The notes below the pieces were generated by a model that did no database searches, was not told the DNA's origin, and saw only the letters and a list, made by a program, of their open reading frames with translations. DNA of 28,526 nucleotides from Nanobdellati archaeon (GTDB lineage Archaea; EX4484-52; GLR71). Location: assembly GCA_019429005.1 (NCBI GenBank), contig JAHYJR010000009.1:1-28526 (forward strand), given 5' to 3'. The position numbers were made by a program, and so were the translations under genes. The number at the start of each line of letters is the position of its first letter. The first letter of the stretch is position 1. Shown in pieces: positions 15,097 to 22,948 of this stretch.

Positions 15097-17010
15097 TCAA
15101 TTTATACCAATAATCTTTTCAGGAGACCCATTAGATTTTGCAAGTTTAACCACGGCTCCCTCATCACGATAATATTCTGCAATGATTTTTCCAACATTGT
15201 TTATATCTTTAATACCCTTATCTAACATCCATTGAAGTACAATCTGTTTTTCAACTAAATTCTCTTCAATTTCAGTCTCATTCATACCAGTATAAAGATT
15301 TATCTCATTTATCAACCGTATAAGACGCCCTTTTCGAATAAATGTATCAGTATGCACGTCCCACTTATATACTACGTTTACCTCATTTGAGACATCTACA
15401 GGAACTATTTCTGCAACTTCAAGAGTTCTTCTAACACCCATACGTCTCTGACGATATTGAACAACCATAAGGTGTAATGCACTGATTAAAGATGCGGGAA
15501 GATTCATAGGTGGATTTATAAGACGTTGATATGCCTGTTCAGCACGATCAGAATGAAATGTAGCATAAGCAGAGTGACCAGTCCGAATTGCTTCAAACAT
15601 AACTTCGGCTTCTTTTCTACGCCGAATCTCTCCGATAATAATCCTGTCAGGTCGCATCCTCAACGAATTTACAAGGAGATCAAGCATAGATACCTTACCT
15701 TGACCTTCTGCATTTGCTTCTCTTGCAGATAATGGCACCCAATGTAAAAATTTAGGTAATTGTATTTCACGAGTATCTTCAATTGAGATGATTCTCTGAT
15801 TTGGTGGTATAAACGGTATAAGCGCATTTAAAAGAGAAGTCTTACCACTTGCAGTACCACCTACAACAAGTATATTAAGCTCATATTGTAATGCAAGCCA
15901 AAGAAGTGCTGCAACTTCCTTTGAAAGTGTGTTTATCTTAGGATCTATAAGATGCACAATAGTCCAAGGATCTCTAGAAAAACGACGAATTGTTAAAGTG
16001 TTACCTTGAGAAGATATTGGAGATATCGTTGCATTAACACGATCTCCTGTTGTAAGGTATGCATCCATAAGAGGATGAAGATTTGTTATTTGCCTTCCAA
16101 CTTTACGCCCAATAGCACCCGCATAATTATATATCATCTCTTCGCTTTTGAAAAGAATATTTGTCTTTACCCAACCAAACCTTTTATGATAGACCCAAAC
16201 TGGCTCAGAACTACTATTTACAACAATCTCTTCAAGATTATCATCATTTAAAAGAAGTTCAATATCACCAAGACCTAACATCTCATGAATCAGATTACCA
16301 CTGATTAAATTCATCTCTAGTTTTGATAGCCCTGGAAGATATTTATCAATAAGTTCATAAGACCGTTCCATAAAACGTTTCTTTATAGTTATTATCGCTT
16401 GAGGATCCACAAATTCTTTAGTTGTTATATCAACTGAAGAGATTATCTCTTCACGGATTTTATCAACAATTGCTCTTGTTGCTGGCTGAATAAGTGCACG
16501 TTTTATATCATAGATTGGTACATATTCTTCCAAAGTTGTATAAATAGTAACTCTAGCTGGAACATTATCTGCTATAAGATCATATTCCATCTTGATTGTC
16601 CTATCAGCACCGATTTGTTTAGGATGTGTGTCAACAGATTTATTTGGTTTAGATATGGTTTTATGGAGAGGTTTATGATCTGATTTAGATATGGTTTTAT
16701 GGAGAGGTTTATGATCTGATTTAGATATGGTTTTATGGAGAGGTTTATGATCTGATTTAGATATGGTTTTATGGAGAGGTTTATGATCTGATTTAGATAT
16801 GGTTTTATGGAGAGGTTTAGATTTAGTAGTAATCTTTTTTTTAGATGAACTCTTTGAATTTGATTTATGTGTCTGTTTAGGTATAATGTCATGTACTAAT
16901 TTAGAAATGGCCTTCTTTAAAACCTTAGAAGTTGAACCTGAAACAGACTTAGGATGTGATTTATTTGATGTTTTAGTTGATTTATCCACATTTACCGATT
17001 TTTTTACCAT
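15097..17010 (-). CDS. Pilus assembly ATPase (TadA/VirB11-like) with repetitive tail
   Basis: A 637-residue secretion ATPase that powers pilin assembly. The catalytic part starts near residue 140. GDIELLLNDDNLEEIVVN and RVNATISPIS belong to the N-terminal domain, VVGGTASGKTSLLNAL is Walker A, ISIEDTREIQLP the Asp box, PDRIIIGEIRRRKEAEVMFE Walker B, and GHSAYATFHSD the His box. The first 135 residues are an unusual Lys/Ser/His-rich extension that contains five tandem 12-residue repeats of KPLHKTISKSDH (residues 65-121). This tail is very basic and probably disordered; it may bind nucleic acid, polyphosphate or a membrane surface. It is the first gene of the operon ATPase, TadB-like, TadC-like, pilin. 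Confidence 0.93.
   Translation of the reverse strand: MVKKSVNVDKSTKTSNKSHPKSVSGSTSKVLKKAISKLVHDIIPKQTHKSNSKSSSKKKITTKSKPLHKTISKSDHKPLHKTISKSDHKPLHKTISKSDHKPLHKTISKSDHKPLHKTISKPNKSVDTHPKQIGADRTIKMEYDLIADNVPARVTIYTTLEEYVPIYDIKRALIQPATRAIVDKIREEIISSVDITTKEFVDPQAIITIKKRFMERSYELIDKYLPGLSKLEMNLISGNLIHEMLGLGDIELLLNDDNLEEIVVNSSSEPVWVYHKRFGWVKTNILFKSEEMIYNYAGAIGRKVGRQITNLHPLMDAYLTTGDRVNATISPISSQGNTLTIRRFSRDPWTIVHLIDPKINTLSKEVAALLWLALQYELNILVVGGTASGKTSLLNALIPFIPPNQRIISIEDTREIQLPKFLHWVPLSAREANAEGQGKVSMLDLLVNSLRMRPDRIIIGEIRRRKEAEVMFEAIRTGHSAYATFHSDRAEQAYQRLINPPMNLPASLISALHLMVVQYRQRRMGVRRTLEVAEIVPVDVSNEVNVVYKWDVHTDTFIRKGRLIRLINEINLYTGMNETEIEENLVEKQIVLQWMLDKGIKDINNVGKIIAEYYRDEGAVVKLAKSNGSPEKIIGIN
16651..16819. 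repeat. 36-bp coding tandem repeat in the ATPase gene
   Basis: Four complete 36-bp units start at 16651, 16687, 16723 and 16759. A fifth at 16795 matches for 25 bp before diverging. The complete units are identical, so the DNA repeat is young or kept uniform. Each encodes 12 residues in frame (KPLHKTISKSDH), so changes in copy number would not shift the frame. Confidence 0.95.
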
Positions 17011-17127
17011 TATAACACCAACCTAACAAGAATATAGCTATATAAATACTTGTAGGACGTTGCTATTAAAGGTTTTGTAATACCTATACATATATAAAAT
17101 GTTACTACTAAGTAATACTGTGATAAT

Positions 17128-17319
17128 ATGCCAAATGATTCAAATATTTATAAAGTAATAGTAGAGGGATTATATCCTAAAAACGATGCTATTGTTCAAG
17201 AAAGTCTAGTTAAAATTGAAATGGTATTTATACCAAAACCATATGTACCAACTTTGATTGGACGGACAGCAAAGTATTCTGATGAAAAGCCATATGATGG
17301 CGGGGTTGAAGTTCTTTAA
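17128..17319 (+). CDS. Small hypothetical protein, 63 residues
   Basis: A 63-residue frame from ATG 17128, with GTGATA just upstream. I do not recognise it. It reads like a small beta-rich soluble protein (YKVIVEGLYP, then LVKIEMVFIPKPYVPTLIG) with a charged C-terminus. It diverges from the pilus operon (117 bp between the starts) and converges on the coiled-coil gene with 5 bp between their ends. Confidence 0.55.
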   Translation: MPNDSNIYKVIVEGLYPKNDAIVQESLVKIEMVFIPKPYVPTLIGRTAKYSDEKPYDGGVEVL

Positions 17320-17324
17320 AAAAA

Positions 17325-18128
17325 TTAAGAATATAGTTTAGATATTAATCTTGTGAAGATTCCAAATTTAGTCTCTATAATATTATGTTTTTTCTTGAGT
17401 TCTTCACCTTTTTTTTCAATCTCTTTAACTTGTTTTTCAAGATCTTTCGGATGTTTCTCATCAATAATAGAGGAAAGTTTCATAATAACATGAAGATCTA
17501 CTTTAAGAGCATCTTTAAGATTTTGAATCTTTGAAAGCTCATCTTTAGTTTTCTTAATCAAATCATGTTTAACAGAAACTATATTTATAATCTTATTAGA
17601 CTCATCACGAAGCTTCTTTTCTTTATTTTCAAGCATAGCTTCAGACATTTTTAAGAGGTTTTCTTCCTTATCAATCTTAAAAATTCGTGATTCAATATCA
17701 TCTTGTTTCTTTTTGAAATTTTTAAGTTCTTCTTGAAAATTATTTATCTTAAGAAGATCCTTATTAAGTATTGATTCAAAATCGTTTATGTGCTCTTGTG
17801 CAAGATTAATATCGGTTTCTTTAGTATTTAAATATTTTTGTAAGTTTGAAATTTCCTCAGTTGAACTTTCTTTAAGCAATTTAATCTTACTTTTTTTAGC
17901 ATCAATATTTTTTTTTGTTGCTTTAAGAACAAGATCTCCAGTAGAATCATAAAGTGTTGTGATAAGATTTTCAGAATTCAATGCATCTGCCCATGCTTCA
18001 AGTATTTCTGGATTCTTATTTAGGCGTCTTGAAGCATCTTTAACAGAGATTTGACCCTCTTCAATTACAAGAGATAAAAGGGAATCAACACCTGTTTTTA
18101 AAATAACTTCTTTCCATTCGTCTGACAT
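17325..18128 (-). CDS. Winged-helix and coiled-coil protein
   Basis: A 267-residue protein. Residues about 1-70 look like a winged helix: SLLSLVIEEGQISVKDASRR, then LEAWADALNSENLITTLYDS. Residues about 75-250 are almost pure coiled coil, rich in Lys, Glu, Leu and Ile, followed by a short C-terminal tail (KFGIFTRLISKLYS). It has no membrane segment. Coiled-coil wHTH proteins of this kind accompany pilus or chemotaxis loci in some archaea, and the pilus operon lies just downstream on the same strand, but a direct link is an inference. A chromosome-organising role is an alternative. The start at 18128 has an AT-rich TATA-like sequence about 20 nt upstream. Confidence 0.6.
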   Translation of the reverse strand: MSDEWKEVILKTGVDSLLSLVIEEGQISVKDASRRLNKNPEILEAWADALNSENLITTLYDSTGDLVLKATKKNIDAKKSKIKLLKESSTEEISNLQKYLNTKETDINLAQEHINDFESILNKDLLKINNFQEELKNFKKKQDDIESRIFKIDKEENLLKMSEAMLENKEKKLRDESNKIINIVSVKHDLIKKTKDELSKIQNLKDALKVDLHVIMKLSSIIDEKHPKDLEKQVKEIEKKGEELKKKHNIIETKFGIFTRLISKLYS

Positions 18129-18223
18129 AAAAATACACTATATAAAAAGATATTTAAAATAATAATTGTTATTATTTATTTAATTAGATAATTATTATTT
18201 AATCTATATAAAGGTGATATTAA

Positions 18224-18439
18224 ATGGCAGAAAATGAAATTATTACAAAAGAAGCATCTATAGGCGACACATTAACAAAATATCCAGAAGTTATTGAAAT
18301 ATTTTCTAAATATGGATTCCATTGCTTAGGATGTGCTGCATCATCATTTGAAAGTATAGAAGAAGGTGCATCCGCACATAATATTGATATTGATAAGTTT
18401 ATGGGCGACCTCAATCAAGCAATTTCTAAAAAAGAATAA
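18224..18439 (+). CDS. DUF1858 redox-disulfide protein
   Basis: A 71-residue protein of the DUF1858 type (hybrid-cluster-protein-associated redox disulfide domain). IGDTLTKYPEVIEIFSKYGF followed by HCLGCAASSFESIEEGA is the family's hallmark, with a CxxC motif at residues about 43-46. It starts at ATG 18224 with GGTGAT 5 nt upstream and CTATATAAAG about 15 nt further. Family members bind or sense redox-active groups; the exact role is not known. No hybrid cluster protein gene is nearby. The next gene, a pilin-like protein, starts 54 nt later, but the two functions look unrelated. Confidence 0.88.
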   Translation: MAENEIITKEASIGDTLTKYPEVIEIFSKYGFHCLGCAASSFESIEEGASAHNIDIDKFMGDLNQAISKKE

Positions 18440-18493
18440 AACTGAAAGCCTAAAAACCAAAGCTATATTTAAAGACACATACAATTAATAGCA

Positions 18494-18934
18494 ATGGTAA
18501 AAAGAAAAGGTCAAGCAGCACTAGAATATATGATTATACTAATGATAGGTCTTGTTCTCATAACACCAATTATAATCGAAGGCAACAAAAAGATATCTGA
18601 CTTAAGATCAACAACTGCAGCTTTAAAAATTACTGAAACACTAAATGCAATTTCAGATACATCAAGATTAGTATATTCACAAGGAGTACCTGCAAGAATC
18701 ATTATTGATGTTGAATTGCCCGAATATATTAATTCAATCAATATAACAAATAAACACATCATAATTACGCATGAAACCGAACGTGGTATCTCTGATTTTG
18801 TTGAAACCTTTGATTTTAATGTGACTGGAGATATTTCGATATTAAGTGGATTGAAAAAAGTCAAGGTTGAAGCTATATATGATATTTCTGATAAAGTTTG
18901 GGTTAATATCAGCGAGATTAAAAGGATTTATTAG
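18494..18934 (+). CDS. Minor pilin-like protein with class III signal
   Basis: A 146-residue secreted or pilus-associated protein. The N-terminus MVKRKGQAALEYMIILMIGL is a textbook class III signal: basic residues, then G|QAALE with Gln+1 and Glu+5, then a hydrophobic stretch ending near residue 29. The mature part is beta-rich (ARIIIDVELPEYINSINITN and later FNVTGDIS). It contains two or three N-glycosylation sequons (NIT, NVT and NIS). It lies on the opposite strand to the pilus operon, about 1.5 kb from the ATPase start, and would be processed by the same prepilin peptidase. Confidence 0.85.
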   Translation: MVKRKGQAALEYMIILMIGLVLITPIIIEGNKKISDLRSTTAALKITETLNAISDTSRLVYSQGVPARIIIDVELPEYINSINITNKHIIITHETERGISDFVETFDFNVTGDISILSGLKKVKVEAIYDISDKVWVNISEIKRIY

Positions 18935-18994
18935 TTAGATAATTTTAAAAAAGTTATAATAAGTCACCGTATGCTCAGATGACTATCAGAAAAC

Positions 18995-20425
18995 TCAACC
19001 TTTTATAACACCCATAGGCTTAAGTTTCGCAACCAATTTGCCAATGCCTGCATTGTTGCTGACATTTACAACCTCATCAATGTCTTTATACACTTGAGGT
19101 GCTTCTTCAACTACGCCTTTCCAAGATGCAGTCTTTAGTAAGATACCTTGAGATTCAATTTGTTTTTTTATCTGATCGCCTGTAAATTTGTTTATAGCTG
19201 CAGACCTAGACATCACACGACCTGCACCGTGTGCTGTTGAACCGAAAGATGCTTCTTCAGCACTGTCAGTTCCAACAAGAAGGTATGAAGATGTGCCCAT
19301 AGAACCTGGGATTATCACAGGTTGGCCAGTCTTTCTATAAATTGATGAAATTTCTTCACGACTAGGACCAAAACTTCTTGTAGCACCTTTTCTATGCACA
19401 CAAACTTTTTTTGTTTTACCATCAATTTGATGTTTTTCCATTTTTGCAATGTTATGTGTAACATCATACACAAGATCCATCTCAAGGTCTTCAGGACTCA
19501 TCTTCAGTATACGTGAAAAGCTCTCTCTAACCCAATGAGTTATCATCTGCCGATTTGCCCATGCATAATTTGCTGCAGCAGACATTGAATTAAAATAACG
19601 TTCGCCTAACTCAGACTTTATTGGTGCATATACAAGTTGACGATCTGGAAGTTTGCTCAGGTCAGAACCTAATGTGCGCTCCATCTCACGTATGTAATCA
19701 GAACAAACTTGATGACCTAAACCCCTAGAACCGCAATGTATCATAACACAAATCTGGCCCTTAAATATACCAAAAGCTTCAGCAGCCTTCTTATCATAGA
19801 TCTCTTCAACATATTGCACTTCTAAAAAATGATTTCCGGAACCTAAACTTCCAAGCTGAGGCAGACCACGTTTCATTGCATTATCAGAGATGTTAAGATC
19901 CGTTACATCTATTTTACCGTTATCTTCATGACGTTCAAGGTCCTTTTTAAAACCATAATTATTATCAACTGCCCATTTCGCACCATCATGAAGAACATCC
20001 ATAAGCGTATTTTTATTAACCCGTAATGAACCTGCACGACCTACACCTGATGGAACCTCAGTATACATCAGATTAAGAAGTTCTGGAAGTGCTTTCTTAA
20101 TTTTATCTTTCTCTAAGCTTGTCCTTACAAGACGAACACCGCAATTGATATCATAACCAATACCACCTGGAGAAATCACACCTTCATCAAGGTCAAATGC
20201 AGCAACTCCACCTATAGGGAAACCATAACCTTCATGAGCATCAGGCATAATCATTGCTTGTTTCTGAATCCCGGGTAGTTGTGCGACATTCATTATCTGA
20301 TTCAGACTTTTATCCAGCTTGATTTTATCCATAAGAATATCAGATGCATATATTATTACAGGAACCTGCATAGCACCTTCTTTTTCAATTTTCCAGGAAT
20401 AATCATTAAGTCTTGTAAGTTTCAT
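18995..20425 (-). CDS. rtcB: RtcB RNA ligase
   Basis: A 476-residue GTP-dependent 3'-phosphate RNA ligase that joins tRNA exons and repairs RNA. GGIGYDINCGVRL carries the metal-binding Asp and Cys. CVMIHCGSRGLGHQ, YDVTHNIAKME and VHRKGATRSFGP hold the active-site His residues, including the one that is guanylylated in the family. GTSSYLLVGT and FGSTAHGAGRVMSR complete the C-terminal core. There is no intein. ATG 20425 (MKLTRLNDYSWKIEK) is chosen because it matches the family's N-terminus; in-frame ATGs also occur at 20440 and 20434. The archease gene ends 76 nt upstream on the same strand, so the two probably form an operon. Confidence 0.97.
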   Translation of the reverse strand: MKLTRLNDYSWKIEKEGAMQVPVIIYASDILMDKIKLDKSLNQIMNVAQLPGIQKQAMIMPDAHEGYGFPIGGVAAFDLDEGVISPGGIGYDINCGVRLVRTSLEKDKIKKALPELLNLMYTEVPSGVGRAGSLRVNKNTLMDVLHDGAKWAVDNNYGFKKDLERHEDNGKIDVTDLNISDNAMKRGLPQLGSLGSGNHFLEVQYVEEIYDKKAAEAFGIFKGQICVMIHCGSRGLGHQVCSDYIREMERTLGSDLSKLPDRQLVYAPIKSELGERYFNSMSAAANYAWANRQMITHWVRESFSRILKMSPEDLEMDLVYDVTHNIAKMEKHQIDGKTKKVCVHRKGATRSFGPSREEISSIYRKTGQPVIIPGSMGTSSYLLVGTDSAEEASFGSTAHGAGRVMSRSAAINKFTGDQIKKQIESQGILLKTASWKGVVEEAPQVYKDIDEVVNVSNNAGIGKLVAKLKPMGVIKG

Positions 20426-20501
20426 AATTATCATTTCCATTTAAACTTTAAAAAATATAGCATTATAAGATTTTATTTGTTTTTATTAATACCATAACTT
20501 A

Positions 20502-20921
20502 TTACACATCACAGATAACATGTGCTACCCACACACCATCTATCTTTTTAATTGACATTTCATTATAAGTAACAGCTTTAACATCTGGCTTGATCTCATA
20601 TTTACTTAAATCAGTATCACCAGAAACTTTAGCTTTTAGAGTATAATTATCACCCGAGTTCTCAATCTTGGCTGAAACCGAATGAGGAACAAAACCTTCT
20701 GAATCAAATAATACTAGAAATTCCTCTAAAAAATCATAAAGAAGAGATTCTAAACTTTCAGAAGACACAGAAATATACTTATCTACAACAGATTTAATTT
20801 TTTCAGTATCAGTCATGATATTGAACATAGCAAGAACTGCATTTGAAAAAGTCTCAGAATAAGTTGAACCATATGCTTCAAAACGAACATCTGCAGTGTG
20901 TGGAATAAATTTGAAACGCAT
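20502..20921 (-). CDS. Archease (RtcB cofactor)
   Basis: A 139-residue archease, which helps RtcB turn over by aiding guanylylation. The N-terminus RFKFIPHTADVRFEAYGSTY contains the HTADV metal-binding motif. The segment LESLLYDFLEEFLVLFDSEG and the C-terminal VKAVTYNEM...VICDV with its terminal Asp are characteristic, and the length is typical. It sits directly between rtcB and the tRNA-Ser gene (23 nt from the tRNA's 3' end), so it may be transcribed from the tRNA or ribosomal-protein promoter. Confidence 0.97.
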   Translation of the reverse strand: MRFKFIPHTADVRFEAYGSTYSETFSNAVLAMFNIMTDTEKIKSVVDKYISVSSESLESLLYDFLEEFLVLFDSEGFVPHSVSAKIENSGDNYTLKAKVSGDTDLSKYEIKPDVKAVTYNEMSIKKIDGVWVAHVICDV

Positions 20922-20944
20922 AAAACTTACCAGTAATAAATATT

Positions 20945-21031
20945 TGGCGCCGAGAGAGTGATTTGAACACTCGAGTCCTTACGAACACCAGATTTCCAGT
21001 CTGGCGCTATACCAGGCTAAGCGACCTCGGC
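20945..21031 (-). tRNA. tRNA-Ser(GGA)
   Basis: Full cloverleaf on the minus strand. The acceptor stem GCCGAGG pairs with TCTCGGC (one G-U), the D arm is GCTTAGCCTGGTATAGC, and the anticodon stem-loop CCAGA-CTGGAAA-TCTGG has anticodon GGA. A long variable arm folds as GTTCG/GGAC, typical of class II tRNA-Ser. The T arm is GAGTG-TTCAAAT-CACTC. The discriminator is G73, as in archaeal tRNA-Ser, and the CCA tail is encoded (20945-20947). There is no intron. It follows rps10 on the same strand, a gene order known from other archaea. Confidence 0.97.
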
Positions 21032-21100
21032 ACAACTATAAACTTAAACTTATTAATTAATGGTCAATTGAAATATTTAAAGAAAAAAAACATGAAAGAT

Positions 21101-21409
21101 TTAATCTTTCAAATCAATCTCGATATGAACACCATCGGGAATCTGAATTCTCATGATATTCCTAAGAGCACGCTCATTAACGCTTAAATCAAGAACACGC
21201 TTATGAATTCGCATTTCCCATTTCTCATAAGTTTCAGTACCGTCGCCACATGGAGATTTTCTAGTAGTTACTTTTAGTTTCTTAGTAGGTAATGGCATAG
21301 GACCACTAACCGTAGCACCCTGCTTTTGAGCCATAACTTTAATACCCTCAACTAAAGTATCTAATTTTAAGTGATCAACACTTGATAATTTTATTCTTGC
21401 GACTTGCAT
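21101..21409 (-). CDS. rps10: Ribosomal protein S10
   Basis: A 102-residue uS10 protein of the small ribosomal subunit head. MQVARIKLSSVDHLKLDTLV starts it, followed by GPMPLPTKKLKVTTRKSPCG, with the family's PLPT/RKSPCG core, and MRIHKRVLDLS. The ATG at 21409 is chosen because the 18 extra residues of the longer frame (from 21463) are hydrophobic and absent from the family. It lies 63 nt downstream of the EF-1A gene and is followed by tRNA-Ser, the classic archaeal arrangement. Confidence 0.97.
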   Translation of the reverse strand: MQVARIKLSSVDHLKLDTLVEGIKVMAQKQGATVSGPMPLPTKKLKVTTRKSPCGDGTETYEKWEMRIHKRVLDLSVNERALRNIMRIQIPDGVHIEIDLKD

Positions 21410-21472
21410 AATAATACACTTTTTGGTAAAAATAAAAATAAAATATGTGCAAAGATTGCACACAGATTAAAC

Positions 21473-22762
21473 TTATTTAGCTTTTTTTGGTTCTACTTTT
21501 ATAGGTACATGATCAAGACACATACCAGCTGCGATTGTTGTACCCATATCACGGATAGCAAATCTTGAAAGCTGTGGCATAACTGAATTTTTCTCTAATA
21601 CAAGAGGTTTTGTTGGCCTACATCTGATTATAGCAGCATCTCCAGTCTTAATGAAATCAGGATTCTCTTTTATAACTTCACCAGTTGATGGATTAATCTG
21701 TTTTACAAGCTCAGTAATCTGACATGCGATATGTGAAGTACCAATGTGGAATACAGGTGTATAACCTTTAGTAATTACGTTTGGATGATGTATAACAACA
21801 ATCTGTGCAGTAAATTCTTCTACAACAGTTGGTGGATTATCAATAGGACCAATAACATCTCCTCGTTTCATCTCATTCTTACCAAGACCTCGGATACTTA
21901 CACCAACGTTATCTCCAGGCTCTGCTTGTGGCATCTGCTGGTGGTGCATTTCTATTGTTTTTACTTCACCAGTATAACCTGAAGGCATACAGATTACTTT
22001 GGAACCTACTTTCATAACACCAGTTTCAACTTTTCCTACAGCAACAGCACCAATACCACTAATTGTATATACATCTTGAAGACACATTCTAAGTGGTTTG
22101 TCAGTTGGTTTTGGAGGTAATACAAGCTGATCTAATTGTGCAAGTAATGTGTTACCTGTAAACCATGAAAGTTTATCAGACGTAGTTGCAATATTATCAC
22201 CAATCCAAGCACTTACAGGAACAACAGGAGTATCTCCACTGTAACCTACAGTCTTTAGAAGAGCTAATGCATCTGCTTTAACTTTTTCAAATTTAGCTTG
22301 ATCATAATCAATAGTATCCATCTTGTTTACTGCAACTATCATCTGTGAAACGCCAAGAGTTTTACATAAGAAAACGTGTTCTTTTGTCTGAGGCATAAGA
22401 CCTTCAGCTGCTGCAATAACTAGAATTGCTGCATCTGCTTGACTTGCACCAGTAATCATATTTTTTATGAAATCTCGGTGACCAGGAGCATCAATTACTG
22501 TAAAGTAATACTTATCAGTATCAAATCTCTTGTGAGCAAGATCGATTGTTACACCTCTCTCTCGCTCCTCTTTAACACTATCCATTACAAAAGCAAATTT
22601 AAAAGATTCTTTTTTAAGTTCTTTCGCTCGCTCTTCAATCTTTCTCATTTCCTGTACTGGAATGTTATTCGTATCGAATAAAAGTCTACCTATAAATGTA
22701 GACTTACCGTGGTCTACGTGACCTATTGTTACTATATTAAGATGCGGTTTTTCTGCTGCCAT
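21473..22762 (-). CDS. tuf: Translation elongation factor EF-1A
   Basis: A 429-residue archaeal EF-1 alpha, the GTPase that delivers aminoacyl-tRNA to the ribosome. GHVDHGKS (G1), [10 protein letters not shown] (switch 1), [12 protein letters not shown] (G3) and AVNKMD (G4) are all present, followed by domain 2 ([20 protein letters not shown]) and domain 3 ([18 protein letters not shown]). Length fits the family. GAGATGAT 4-5 nt upstream of the ATG is the ribosome binding site. A separate promoter is likely, because 186 nt separate it from the EF-2 gene; S10 follows. Confidence 0.98.
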   Translation of the reverse strand: MAAEKPHLNIVTIGHVDHGKSTFIGRLLFDTNNIPVQEMRKIEERAKELKKESFKFAFVMDSVKEERERGVTIDLAHKRFDTDKYYFTVIDAPGHRDFIKNMITGASQADAAILVIAAAEGLMPQTKEHVFLCKTLGVSQMIVAVNKMDTIDYDQAKFEKVKADALALLKTVGYSGDTPVVPVSAWIGDNIATTSDKLSWFTGNTLLAQLDQLVLPPKPTDKPLRMCLQDVYTISGIGAVAVGKVETGVMKVGSKVICMPSGYTGEVKTIEMHHQQMPQAEPGDNVGVSIRGLGKNEMKRGDVIGPIDNPPTVVEEFTAQIVVIHHPNVITKGYTPVFHIGTSHIACQITELVKQINPSTGEVIKENPDFIKTGDAAIIRCRPTKPLVLEKNSVMPQLSRFAIRDMGTTIAAGMCLDHVPIKVEPKKAK

Positions 22763-22948
22763 AAAATCATCTCTTCATTAATTATATATACCTATTAAAA
22801 ATTTTAAATATTTATTAATTTATTAGTTATAATGCTCTTAAAACATTTAAAAACTTATGTGTTTTTTCAGGCATTTGATATAAAAACAAATAACCAGACA
22901 CGAATTAACATTTTAACACATAACTTTATAAAGGTTGCTTAGACCCTA

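Noticed and set aside
16572-16892. 106-residue ORF with NLSIKPYLNQII repeats
   Set aside because: It is a shifted-frame reading of the 36-bp repeat inside the pilus ATPase gene.
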